From: Alnus glutinosa
Lineage: Eukaryota > Streptophyta > Magnoliopsida > Fagales > Betulaceae
Assembly: GCF_958979055.1 (NCBI RefSeq)
Contig: NC_084897.1
Coordinates: 21,811,628 to 21,875,627, forward strand
Direction of reading: 5' to 3'
Length of the DNA stretch: 64,000 nucleotides
Numbering within the stretch: position 1 is the stretch's first letter; each line of letters begins with the position of its first letter. The notes under the pieces were generated by a model. That model was not told the origin of the DNA. It worked only from the letters and a program-made list of their open reading frames with translations, and did not search any database. Shown one piece after another: positions 21,874-33,800 of this stretch. The position numbers were made by a program, and so were the translations under genes.

Positions 21874-22047
21874 GAGCAATGCTTAGGAGAAGCATTTTTT
21901 CCGGATTTCATCAGGAAAAAATGGTTCTCCATGGCATTATTGTAATTAAAATATTACAGTAATGCCACTTTTTATTACAATAATGCCATGGAAAAGCATT
22001 TTTTTCCGGATGAAATCCGGAAGAAATGCTTCTCCTAAGCATTAGCC
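21874..22047. mobile_element. Mutator-type foldback MITE (174 bp) with perfect 9-bp target duplication
   Basis: TTCCTCGAC occurs at 21,865-21,873 and 22,048-22,056. Between them the left arm (AATGCTTAGGAGAAGCATTT, then CCGGATTTCATC, then CCATGGCATTATTGTAAT) is repeated in inverted order on the right (ATTACAATAATGCCATGG ... CCGGATGAAATCCGG ... AATGCTTCTCCTAAGCATT). The arms of about 75 bases leave a short loop, so the element can form a long hairpin. Confidence 0.85.
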
Positions 22048-22056
22048 TTCCTCGAC

Positions 22057-22958
22057 AGAGCGCCCCAACGACATCTTTCCTTATTAAATTGATTTTTGAA
22101 CGGCACGTTAATAAAGGACAGATACACTACCTAGCCTTATTTGGTCGCATTTTTAAAAAAATTTCCAAAATTTGATTATCAAATAGTGTGTTGCAATCTA
22201 TGTGATTTATCATTTTAAAAAATGTGACACTTATTTAGGAACAGAATTTTAGAAGAAAATTTTGAAAAGTTTAACATTTCTTTTATTTGGTCACAACAAC
22301 TTAATTAGCTATATACGTGATGATCGAGAAATGGATCTAGTGTGGCACACTTATATATATATGACGTTTAGTACTGTACCTATTCTTAATCGTGGACTGG
22401 AGCCATGGGCTTCCCTTTGGTTCTGGACCGGTTCGATTGGAGTCGAAGGGCCAAAGTCCCGAGTAGTGTGAAGGTCGAAAGGGCCTTCGACACTTGGCTG
22501 ACGTAGTAGGCCAGGCGCCGTCAACAAATCGGCATTCCATATAGTCATATACATTCAGATTATGGTAATTTGTAAAAAGCTAAAGCCAGAGATTAAATCA
22601 TGGTGCCTTAATTGGGTACATACGTATGACATTTTTATGGTATGATAATAATATACACTTTTGCTTTTGTATAACACAAGTAGGATTGAGTTTGTTGTAC
22701 TATATATTAATTATAGGGCTCGAAGCATATATATATATATATATAGGAGGTAACATCGTCCATTCTGCGTGGAACCAGCTGAGAAAATAAAAAAGACGAC
22801 CTTAATATTGCAGTTGTTGGTCGATCTTGTAAGAACTTAATTAATGAAGCTATATATTTCCCTTTAGACTATATATATATATATATATCAAACGGCAGAA
22901 AACCATAACAACCAAGAAAACCAGAAGCAACAATCAATGAAATTTCTATATATGCTGA
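22057..22958. other. No gene recognised; downstream flank of the first PME
   Basis: Short AT microsatellites at about 22,724-22,745 and 22,868-22,887, and a small GC-rich patch at 22,380-22,530 with no supported coding frame. Confidence 0.5.
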
Positions 22959-25313
22959 CTAGTTGATCAAGCCAGCGGTGTAAGGCACTTTGGTATCCTT
23001 AATCCACCCATCGCCAATAATGAACCTCCCCGGAGCAAAGCCCAGTGCATCTTCACGTGTGATGTTCTTGATTCCGCGCCATTTTACACGTTTTGCCGTG
23101 CTAGAACCAGGGCCATGGTTTTCGAATTCAGCGTAGAAGCAAGTATCGGTCCCGAAAGTGCCCATCCAAGGCAACCAACCATCCGGCTGGATCAAGTCAT
23201 CAATGAAGCTCTCCATGATGATGGTCCTCGAGTACTCCTTCCATGGACGGCCCAGATATGCCCCATTTTCGAATCTGAACGGGTAGAATGCAGGGTCTGA
23301 GACGATGCTACATCCTTGGAGGACTAGCGCCGACGGCTGTCGCCAGGACGTCCTGCCTTGTGCGGTCACGCTGCATTGTTGGGTCTCCAGTGGCTTTCGG
23401 ACCACGAATGTGCAGTTTTGGAAGACGGCTGCGGCATCGCCGAAGAGAAAGTCGATTGTACCGGAGATGGTGCAGTCGCGGTAGAATTGGCGCTTGGCGT
23501 GGACGTAAAGCGTGTCTTGGTACCCGTCCATAGAGCAGTTGTAGAAGGTGGAAAAGTCGGATTGGACCTTCAGTGCCACCGCCTGATGTTTCTCGGCGCC
23601 GGCAGAGTTCTCAAACCCAATATTCTTAGCAACGAAGTAATCGCCGTAAATAGCTGCATAAGTTCAATTATTAGTCTCAAGATTAAAGTTAGAACATGCA
23701 TAATGGCATAGAAAACTTAATGGTATGGCCGGTGGGGACAATTAATTTTATTAGAATTGTTAAAATGTGCGTTTGATATTGCGAATTCGTAGACAAAAAA
23801 TGCGATTTTAAATCAAATTTCAAAAAATATATAGTTTAGAAGTGAGTTTTTAAATAATTACGATTTGAAAACGCAACATAAATAAATCTGTATTGTTAAA
23901 TCGCAGGCAAAGAAATGACGGCCGGACTTTAAATCACGAATTGCATGCTCCAAAAGCTTAAGCTAATTGAAAATGATGAATCTAATTATTTAATTTAGAG
24001 AAATGATTCTTATCTAATAATGGTCATTTTCAAAAGTAGGAGGATGAGAAAAAAAACATCGGTAGAACTAGCACATCTCTTTAATTTATATGTTTAACAC
24101 GTATACGTTCTCATGTGTGGGTTCAAACTACTGTTAATAAATAAGGTTCAACACGTGAAATATTTAATTAAAATAACAGTTAAGTGAATGCATGATAGAA
24201 TCATTATATAACTCAAAAAAAACTTAAACTAATTAATAGAGAAGGATGAAATTAGCCATTTAATTATTAAGTTAAGAAGAACATTAACGTACCAACGGTT
24301 GAGGTTCTGAAGATAGGTATGCCATCAAGGAAATTCCTGTTTCCTGTGATCCTGGTCTTTATAGCTCCATCGCCGATCATCATAACATGGGTCATGTTCG
24401 GTTGTATGTGGACATACTCCGCATAAACTCCTTCCTTGATGTAGATTACAAAGGTCTTGTTCCCAAGGTTGGGGATTTCATGCAATGCCTCATTGATGGT
24501 CTTGTACTTTCCACTCCCATCCTTGGCCACAACAACGTCGGGCTTAATCTCTTCCACAGGCGCCTGCAGGAGTCTCCGAACTCCGGGATTCAACCATTCG
24601 CCGTGGCCGAGAACCGGGAGGTCGGGTTCTTGGAGGAGACGACGGCTGCCAATGCCGGGAATCTGGAAGTCTTTGAGCACATTAGAGATTTCAGAGACAA
24701 TGGCTAGGCCATTGCTGCTCAGGTGCATGGCTGTCTTCAACGCCACCTTCATTTTCTCTCCGGCGTCACTTTTTGCTTCCTGGAAGCCGTCCAAGCAAGT
24801 TTGTTGGTACGTGATGACGGCGCTGAGCCAAATCCTCAAATCAATAAGCATTTCATCCAATTTGGTGATATCAAGCTCCCCCAATTGGCCGAAAGAATGT
24901 TGGAGCTCACCAACGGCAAAGTTCATGAGCTCTTTGCAGTCGTCGAGGGCCTTCTTGGCCCTCGGATCCTTCTCGACCTCCTGTAAGAGAATTGACTTCT
25001 TGGCGCCCTCTTTGATTTCCTTCATTGCCACCTTAAACGCAGCCTTAATGAGCTCTTTCGGGTCCGTCGCGTTTCCAGCCTCCGAGGAGAGGCTCTGGAC
25101 ACATTCTTTTTTGTAGTCAGTGGGCGCGCAGATGGATTCGACAGCTTTTATTGAGGTGGAGGCATCAGGAGACTTGCTGCCATTTTTAGCATCGGATTGG
25201 TTGTTTTTAAGGCTAACACCGACAGTCACAGCAACCACCATGGCTACCAGAAACACGGAAGAGAAACTGATAAGGGCAATCCTCTTCCTCCTTCCATCAT
25301 CACCAGAAGACAT
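22959..25313 (-). CDS. Pectin methylesterase with PMEI-like pro-region and membrane anchor
   Basis: Two exons (25,313-24,293 and 23,653-22,959; GT-AG, phase 1) give 571 residues. The enzyme hydrolyses methyl esters of cell-wall homogalacturonan, releasing methanol. Residues 12-36 are a signal-anchor. Residues about 55-215 form the PMEI-like pro-region with C62, C71, C126 and C173. Two RRLL processing sites lie at 224-227 and 246-249. The catalytic domain follows, with KEGVYAEYV, QAVAL, the proton-donor segment YQDTLYVHAKRQFYRDC, the nucleophile segment TIDFLFGDAAAVFQNC and LGRPWKEYSRTI. The length and the single intron after TSTVG are usual for this class. The second PME lies 2.7 kb upstream in the same orientation but is not a close copy, with a different N-terminus and processing region. 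Removal of the pro-region in the Golgi is expected before secretion. Confidence 0.95.
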
Positions 25314-25912
25314 TTTGAATGTAGAAGCAGCAGCAGCTCCTCAGGACCTTGAGGGAGTAACAAAAAGTTGGAACAAAAACAAACCCACTTTATTTTTTTT
25401 GATCAAAAAAGTACGTCTCCCTACAAGGCAAGAAAGAGCTGCTCAAAATGCATAATGAAAAGGGTCTTGAGGATTGGCTCTGAGAGAATTACTGATATAT
25501 ATATGGGAGAAGGAAGAAAAGCATGGATTAGAAGTTGGTTATAACGGACGCAGAAAAACATGAGGCTTGGAAGGGAAGGAAGAGTCAAAGGCAAGGAAGA
25601 TGGCATTTTTTCTAAAAAATGGAAGGTGAAAAATAGAAGGGAGGAACCTTTGTTGGAACTGCCCTCCCAATTTTCACACCTCTCAATTTAGGCCGTCGAG
25701 CATGCATGGCTAGTTTTCTTCATATATGTCCACGGAACCTTCTGAAGATCAACTTGATGATAAAAATTAAAAAAAAACACGTGTCAAAATTAATAAAAAT
25801 GACAATTATAAACAATATTGGCAGAAAAAATAATTCACAATTCCAAATAGCAGTTAGATTTCGAGCAGAATGTAACATATTATGAGACCTATCTGTTTTT
25901 TTTTTTCTTTTT
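25314..25912. other. Intergenic, no further gene
   Basis: Leader and promoter of the first PME. No additional features. Confidence 0.4.
25486..25506 (-). promoter_or_regulatory. Possible TATA region of the first PME
   Basis: The minus strand reads CCCATATATATATCAG about 180 bases before the ATG at 25,313. Position is plausible; no other support. Confidence 0.3.
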
Positions 25913-26104
25913 TTAGTAATGCTATGTATCATCTTTGTACGTGTCTCCCTTTTGTCCCCTAAAAATTAATGTGGTTTTTAAAATTAATTACCATTAAATT
26001 TATGATAAATCACTATTAGATTTTGATCATATGATGATTTTAAGATCCACATCGATTTTGAGGAAACAAAAGAGAAATATAATAGTGATAAGTATCATTA
26101 CTCT
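25913..26104. repeat. Inverted-repeat MITE-like element
   Basis: The left arm AGTAATGCTATGTATCATCT ... CTCCCTTTTGTCCCCT ... AATGTGG is matched in inverted order by CCACATCG ... GAGGAAACAAAAGAGAAATA ... GATAAGTATCATTACT. The arms are about 65 bases. No convincing target duplication was found. Its last 22 bases are included in the 360-base duplication that follows. Confidence 0.6.
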
Positions 26105-26802
26105 ATTTCATGAACTATTACTTTTCACGCTCAACCGCTTTAAAGTATCATTTCTTAATAAATAAATAAATAAGCTCGTTATGTTGGGTATAAACCTATT
26201 AAGTTAGATGGAATTAATCTCGATTATGTGCATAATACATGCAGCTTTTAATTTAAAATCATGATGAAAGTACCATCAAGTAAAAAATATAAAAATTATA
26301 AACTAAAAAGAAAGCTTAAACTTAAAAAAGAAAAGAAAAATGGGTCATCGTGGAACCATCCATAAGGATGGCAAAGCACTTCCAACTATGGGTATATAAT
26401 CAATTGTAGTTGCGATTATTTTCTCATAAATGCAACCGCAATTAGTGATAAGTATCATTACTCTATTTCATGAACTATTACTTTTCACGCTCAACCGCTT
26501 TAAAGTATCATTTCTTAATAAATAAATAAATAAGCTCGTTATGTTGGGTATAAACCTATTAAGTTAGATGGAATTAATCTCGATTATGTGCATAATACAT
26601 GCAGCTTTTAATTTAAAATCATGATGAAAGTACCATCAAGTAAAAAATATAAAAATTATAAACTAAAAAGAAAGCTTAAACTTAAAAAAGAAAAGAAAAA
26701 TGGGTCATCGTGGAACCATCCATAAGGATGGCAAAGCACTTCCAACTATGGGTATATAATCAATTGTAGTTGCGGTTATTTTCTCATAAATGCAACCGCA
26801 AT
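26083..26802. repeat. Near-perfect tandem duplication, 2 x 360 bp
   Basis: 26,083-26,442 and 26,443-26,802 match line for line with a 360-base offset. I find one difference: TGCGATTATT in the first copy against TGCGGTTATT in the second (about 26,415 and 26,775). The junction base triplet TAG is shared at all three borders. The unit contains the first 56 bases of the adjacent hAT-type MITE and the last bases of the MITE before it, so it arose after both insertions. Confidence 0.95.
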
Positions 26803-27310
26803 TAGGGTATCCGGTTATTTCCATTCAATATTCAATGTTAAATAGTAAATACTATTAGGCGTATATAATTTCATTTATCATTCATCATTAATTCATCTCA
26901 ATGAACTCACAATCATGTCCATAGATTAAATAAAATGATTGCAAAGAAAATCAAACAAACAAATATTATAAAATATAATGACAATTGTATTGTAATTAAA
27001 ATATGATGACAATTCAAAAAAATACCAAACCTTCATATTAAAAAACTTAAGATGATTCGTTCCTTGAATCTAAAGGTTGAGTTTGAGGTCTATCTACAAT
27101 AAATATAATTATTTGTATATATATATAAATCGGCTACTACTTACCCAGTTATTAATTGGTTTCTAAAACCTATAACCGATAACCGCAATCGAGGTACCCG
27201 ATTATTCAGTTGCGGTTATTTTCGGTTTTCTAATTTTTCAATTATTCTTTTAGCGGTTGTTAGTGGTTACCGGTTATTAGCGGTTAATAACCGCTGCGCT
27301 TGTATCCCTA
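26747..27310. mobile_element. hAT-type non-autonomous element (564 bp)
   Basis: Flanked by perfect 8-base repeats CTTCCAAC (26,739-26,746 and 27,311-27,318). The ends are TATGGGTATA and TATCCCTA; the complement of the latter is TAGGGATA. Subterminal GCGGTTATT / AATAACCGC motifs are repeated near both ends (for example AGCGGTTAATAACCGC near 27,280), as in hAT elements where transposase binds. No transposase frame. The left 56 bases also occur at 26,387-26,442 through the tandem duplication. Confidence 0.8.
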
Positions 27311-27318
27311 CTTCCAAC

Positions 27319-27981
27319 CACTCCAGTGTTTTGAGGGTGGCCAAGGTGGGTTTTTTCTTTTTTCTCTTTTTATTTTCAGTATTTTTTTTTTTTTTAATGT
27401 ATGGGTATTTATGTAATTTAGTTTCAAAAATTAAGGTATTTTCATCATTTCCTTGTCTAAAAACATACGTATATGACACATGATAAATGATGATTTTATT
27501 TATTTTTTACCATTAATGATGGACCAAGAGGGGGCCGGTCATGACCCCCTCTCCAACAAAAAAAATAAAAAATAAAAATAAAAATAGATCCTTTTTCCTT
27601 TGGCCACTCAAGAAAAGAAAAAAAAAAAAAAAAATGCAATGCAGCCCTCTTAAAGCTAAATTCCTAGTTTCATCATTGTTGAATGGGATTTAGGGTGACA
27701 AGTAGTAGTTCGTTGGGACAATATTTAAATAAATGATAGTTGAGGGGCTAAAAGAATTAACCTTTTTTTTTAAAAAAAAAAATTAGAAATTTTATTCAAT
27801 AGTACACAAAAATAGCAGCAAAGCTGTGAAGAAGATAGCAACAGCTTCAAAGTCTCAATCAACCAAACAAAGCACAATAAACAGCCCTAAAACATTAAAC
27901 CAAGCATATTTCCACTAATAGTACTAAACCATGGAAATGAGCACAACTCATAGAAAATTAAGATTTAAGTACAATGCTTAA
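27319..27981. other. No gene recognised
   Basis: Contains T and A tracts (27,376-27,393 and 27,610-27,634) and the 3' flank of the second PME. Nothing else seen. Confidence 0.4.
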
Positions 27982-29891
27982 TTAATCACTTAAACCCACT
28001 GTGAACTTGATGCCGGTACCCGGCAGCCATGACCGCCCATCGATGAACCGCCCAACAGTGAAGAAACTAGCCGTGGCAGCATCCTTAATAACGTGATAAC
28101 CCGGCCATGTGACCCGCCCGGAAAGCATTGCCCCGGGCCCATAGTTCCTATATTCCCCATACCACAATGTGCTCAAGGCAAAGTCTCCATACCACTCAAG
28201 CCACCCTCTGGGCTGGACTAGACCACCCATGTAAGTGTTAATAAAAACAGTCCTAGAATATTGCTTCCATGGCCTCCCCAAATAGGTTGGTTGGGTAGCA
28301 AAAATATAGCTATCTTGGATTGAAAACCCTGTGCTCTGATGTGGGCTTTTCCTACCCTGGGCAGTGATTGTGACCTTTTGTAGTTGTAGGGGTACTCTGG
28401 TGTATATTTTGCACTTTTGGAGGACGGCTGCCCCATTGCCAAAAATGAAGTCTATGGTGCCATAGATGTCACATTCACGGTAGAATTGGCGGAGAGAGTG
28501 GACATAGAGGGTGTCTTGGTACCCTTCCACGCTGCACCGGTAGAAGGCAGACTGGTCAGAGTCGACACGGAGCGCAACAGCTTGATGGTTTTGGGGTCCG
28601 GCTGTGTTTCGAAACGTCATGTCCCTTGCTATAAATCCCTTCCCGGAGACCGCTACAAGCAAAAAAAAAAATGATAATCATTACCAAAAGAAGTCATTTG
28701 CATGCTAGGACAAAAAAAAGGGGGGAGAAACTTCACTTGCCCAAGAAGTATCAGAGTTTTTGCAATCATAACCTTGAACTTTAATTTTTGCAACGTCGGT
28801 ATCCTAAGAACTTGACCCTTTTGGAACACGACTTGAATTATGTTAATGCAAAATTTGGTAATATTTGTGACATGGGCCAACAAAAAGATGAACAAATAGA
28901 AAGCTAGCTAGGCAATTAAGTTAATTAATTACTAACCAACAGTTGCAGTTCGAAATGTTGTCCATCCTTGCATGAAATGCCGATTGCCTGTGACAATGGT
29001 CTGTCCCATCCCATCCCCAAAAACCATAATATTGGTTTTTTTCTTCTTCATATCTATGTTCTCCCTATAAATTCCCTTCTTCACGTATATGATATACCTC
29101 CTGACACTATAGCTTGGAGCTGCGGCAATTGCTTCGGTGATTGTGCGGTAGTCACCACTCCCATCCAATGCCACAGTGGCATCTACGTGCATGCCTCTTG
29201 GATGAGATTTAAGAAGCTCTTGATCGCCTTCCGTCATCCATTTCGGAAAATTCGAACTCTTTTCTGTTGTTGTTGCGGTGGCGGTACTATTTCGAGGTGG
29301 CTTGAATGGCAAGCTATGTAGTTGAGTGTACAGAGCCAAAACATTGCCAATAAGCTGCGTGACTTCTCTCAAGCTTCCGCTAATGAAACGTTCGACATGT
29401 CTGTCAGTGCCCTCAAAGCCTTCAAGGCAGGTGTCCTGGTTGCTCAGCGCAGCACTCAGCCAAGCTTTTAGATTCCCTTCGTAGTGAACGCTCTTCAAAC
29501 CGGCTCGAATGTTCTTCATCTCGGATAACGACCATGCGAGTTCGGAGACGGAGAAGTCGAGAAGTTCTTTGCAATCCTCCGTTGCTATTTGCTCGCGGTA
29601 GCTGAAGGACATAGAATTGAACTTTGTGATCGATTGGATGGCTAGCCTCGCTTCGTTGAGCGTCGTCCGAAGTGCGGCGGTTAAGATCGAAGACGGATTT
29701 GGCGGCCGCCCTGTTTTTTCTACCTCGGTTTGCATGTTTGAGAGGCATGACTTTTGATTGTCAACGTTGATGCAAGCTTGTGTCATCATGGCTTGCATGG
29801 TTTGGTCTGGTTCGTTTGAGGAGGGTCCATGGGAGAGAGCTTCGAGGTGTGGTAAGAGGATGACAACAAGAAGAAAACTGGCTAAGGCCAT
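27982..29891 (-). CDS. Pectin methylesterase with PMEI-like pro-region
   Basis: Two exons (29,891-28,937 and 28,652-27,982; GT-AG, phase 1, same intron site as the other PME) give 541 residues. The N-terminus MALASFLLVVILLPHLEALS is a signal peptide rather than an anchor. The pro-region has ACINVDNQKSC, ATEDCKELLDF and NQDTCLEGFEG. The linker PKWMTEGDQELLKSHPRG occupies the place of the usual RRLL site, which here is only QELL, so processing may differ. The catalytic domain shows KKGIYRENI, QAVALRVDSD, YQDTLYVHSLRQFYRECDIY, TIDFIFGNGAAVLQKC and LGRPWKQYSRTV, with all expected acidic and arginine residues. The intron (28,653-28,936) contains part of a dispersed repeat related to 42,975-43,385. 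The protein acts on wall pectin in the apoplast. Confidence 0.95.
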
Positions 29892-30884
29892 GCTTTGAAG
29901 GAGAAAGGAGGAGATGGTTTATGGTTGTTTTGCAAAAGAAAGAAAGATTATTTATTAGTCAGAGTATGCGTGCATGCGGGGCAGCAGGGGGATTGTTTGC
30001 TTTCAAAGTAATGTTTAAAATCTTTTGAGTTTTAAAGTTGCTTTCTTTTTTGCGTTTTCCCCAGGCAAAGTTCAAGCACTTGTGCTTTCTTCCGAGGGCA
30101 CGGGTTAATATTCCTCCCTATTTCGTCCTGTTGTCTAGGTAGAATGCTTTTCTAAATGGGATTCTGTATAGCGTGCTCTCCACATGTTGCACAATCACAA
30201 GCTCCCTTGCTCGGACCATCTTTTCCAGAACCACAGACAGCTCGTGTTCACGTGTGAGGTTCGAGTCATATCGAAGAATAGATATAAGACTATATAAGTT
30301 AATCCTCACCCGCTAATTTCGATTATGTGTCCGGTTCTCGGGTTGCATCAAAAATTGTCAGCAAGTTGTGTCCTAATATACGGACTCAGAAAAGCAGAAG
30401 TGCGTGGACTATTCTCATATTACCTCATAAAATTATGAAAAATAAAAACAGAGGACCATTTTATGTTTTGGGGAAAAATAAATAAAGAAAGCAAAACCCT
30501 CTTGGAGTAAACATGTTAATGTGACCTCATCAAATTTAAAAATTCATAATTGGATCGAAAAGATATACTAGTTACAGATCCTGCCTCACTTCTAAAGCCA
30601 TATGCTCAATGACCAATTGAGCATGGCTTAGTAGGGAAGGATCAAAACACACACAAAAAGGTCAAAAGAAACAAACAAAAAAATGCTATCTCATGCAATT
30701 ATGGTATTAAACTATTGTAGCAACTTTCAAAAAATAAAATAAAAAATAAAAAAACCCCAAACTTTAGGTGAAAATGAAACCCTTTCTCCAAAGCGAGAAG
30801 TAGGGGACCTGCAAGATTATTCAAGAAAACCCATGACAAAAGGTTGTTTCTGACTTGCAAATATCGTTTGAGATGTAAAGTACT
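29892..30884. other. Intergenic between PME and FBL3 genes
   Basis: Upstream region of the second PME and 3' flank of the FBL3-like gene. The 63-residue minus frame at 30,118-30,309 has no family features. No RNA gene seen. Confidence 0.4.
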
Positions 30885-33800
30885 CTAATCCCATCTAATC
30901 TTGCAACCCCTTGCATGAAGGGTCTCGAGTATCTCTGAAGAAAGTAAGCATCTGAGCGGTCTAAGTAACTTAACCTTTCTGATCCGCACAGAGCAGGACC
31001 TAAGTGCGAGCTCAAACCCTTTTAGTGTGACCTTCGTGAGGTGCACCAGCTTGGCATCCTGTAGGCGTGTTAGGTTCCCCATCACCATGCAAAGCCCCAC
31101 ATCTGAGACGGCGCAATGGCTCATATTTATCTGCCACCATTTATATAATACATCAGTTCAAACCCCTCTTCCAAGATCCAAATTCAATGAACGTTTAACA
31201 AAAAAATGTTGACACGTGTTTTATGAAACTAAATACAAATAAACCCCAACTATTTTGACAAGAGATATCCTCAGAATTGTAACCCTCCCATGGCATATAA
31301 GCTACTAATACGTTTTTTCTCCACCCTTTCTCAACTTGGAGCGTTCTGGGGACCACGGGCAAGAGGCAAACTAGGTACTATATATAGGGTTCCGTTACAT
31401 AGAGAAGAAGAGATAGCTAGCTAGCTTAAGAAAGTTATCTCGCCACCGATTTATAATAATCTCTGCTAAGGACTTCCAAACTGCCACATTTTTATTTGTC
31501 TTACTCAAACATGCTGCATATACTACCTCATAAAATTTTCCACTTTAAGGATTCTAGTTAATATGCAGTCAAAAAAGAAGGCAATTTATACAGAAAATGG
31601 GTCCTGTATTTGATGAAAAAGAAAAAATCTCTTTTGTTGCATTCACTTTTTATTTAGTTTTAATCAGACAATATTTACACAGAACTAGAGATACGATTCC
31701 GAAGAGGATAAAGCTTGCAAGTGAGCATGATAACATTTGAATCTTGAGGAATGTTACTCTTTGAAGTTCGGAAAATATGTAAGAGGAGAATCCACTGCAA
31801 AACTGTGGCATATAGGCTTTGCTTGCTAAAAAAACTTAGGAAAAGGGTAAGACACAAGTGGAGAACGTGGGGTATTATTGCAGTGGATCTCTGAATCTGT
31901 TGTGGGAGGTGACAGCTATCAACTCTATCAAAGGAGTAAGGATCCCTCGGTGGCTTTCAAGTGCTGGAAAGGAAAAAGTAAACCACTCAAGAGACCTTGA
32001 AAACTCCAATTCTTATTTGCCTAAATGTTCAAAATACAGTGTTCAAAAGAATGGAAGCTACCCCACAGTGTGGCTTACCCATCCGGTAGGTTAGTTATTC
32101 TTAAATCGTCTCTCTTTCTGAGACCCCTTCATCTTCTTTTTTTCCTCCTTTCTCTACACCAAATTTGTTTTCAACATATAAAACAGAAGATAGAAGCAAT
32201 TGAAGAAAAAGAACAGGAAGTGATACAGTCTTGAAAACACCTTGAAAATGCAAGAGCAAAATAATGAACTGGGAATGGTATGACATGCATTACCACACAA
32301 TTTTCATTTCCAATTCCAGCCAACTCCCCCCTAATCCTAGATATCATTGTCAAATAGCTATAAGCTTGATGGTTACATTAGACGAGAATAGTTTTTAATC
32401 CCATCTGTTTCTGAAAAACAACCCTCATTCCAATTCAAGATAAGGAAACCACACCTGTCGCATATGCCGTGAGTAGTAGGCAAGTGCCCAGAAGCCTGAG
32501 TCATCAATCTTTTCACAATGTTTCAAATCCAAATCTGCCAGTCTCTGACACCCAGCTGCAACTGCCGTCAAACCCATACTTGTGATGTTGAATAGTCCGC
32601 GCATCTCCAGGTCAGAGAGGTCCTCAAAATGCCCAATATACTGCATCCCCCTATCGGTAACCCCACTGCAGTATGACAAGTTCAGCTTCGTCAATTTCTT
32701 GCAACCACTCAATAGCGCAGCTAATCCATCATCTCCTATACCTGTACAGCTGCAACCCAAGACAGAAAGATCAATCAATAAATTCACCTTAACTATTTTT
32801 TCAACTCTCAATACATAATCAAATTGACTTGTGGGCTTAGATTACCGGTATAAATCAAGTTCAGTAATTTTTGTACAATTACGAGCGATATAAACCAATC
32901 CCTTGTCTGTTATGTTTGCACACAGTCCTAATTTCAAGCATGAAAGTTCTGAACATCTAGACAAATACTGCAGTCCTGCAGATAAGAAGAGCATTACTCT
33001 CAGAAGTATCAGAGATTATTTGGAATGAAAGTGCGACAATGAATTTGAACAAGGACATAACTAATGCAGGCTTAAGATAATGAAACAGATGGAGGATCGG
33101 CATGCATATTAACCAAATTTTCTAAAATCAATGAAGGCAAATTGACCATAGTTAGTACATAACACTCGTCTGGTATAACTTTCAAAACTTGCCTTTGTCA
33201 TTTACCCCACAACAATCTGTGAGATCAAGCTCCTCAAGTCGCAAGCAACATGATCCAAGCTGATCGAGGCTCTTCTCAGTGACCATATCACAAGACTCTA
33301 ACTTTAGGCACACAAGGTTCCTGCAAGAGTTTGTTAAAGCAGAAAGTGCTGCATCAGTGAGGGAGCGGCAACATGTTAGATTGACAATCTTCAAATCTAC
33401 ACAGCCTGAAACTAGCTGCATGATGCCCATGTTTGTCACCCCAATGCATTTGCTCAACCCAATTTCCACCAACGACTTGCAATTGGTGCTGATGACCTGG
33501 AAGCTTGAGTCAGAAACTTCAGCCCCATCAATTCTTATTGTTTTCAGATTCTTCAAGTCCTTCAAGCAGTGGAGAGCCATTGCCGTAAGCCCCTGCAGGT
33601 AACTCCAAGAACTAAGAATTAAGAACTATGCTTACAAAAAGAAATATCAGTGAAACCAGACACATGCACCAAAGAGCTATGCAATTCACTTACTGAAAAA
33701 CAGTATTCAGCATTGAGCTGCAGAAGGCCACTACGTCCTCTAACTACAGATATTAAACCCGAGGTACTAACAAGATCACACCTTGAAACATCAATCACCT

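Noticed and set aside
23288-23711. Plus-strand open frames with Arg/Gly-rich text
   Set aside because: Antisense to PME exon 2; no family features.
24457-25116. 219-residue plus-strand open frame
   Set aside because: Lies antisense to exon 1 of the first PME and has no domain; it is a shadow of the GC-richer coding strand.
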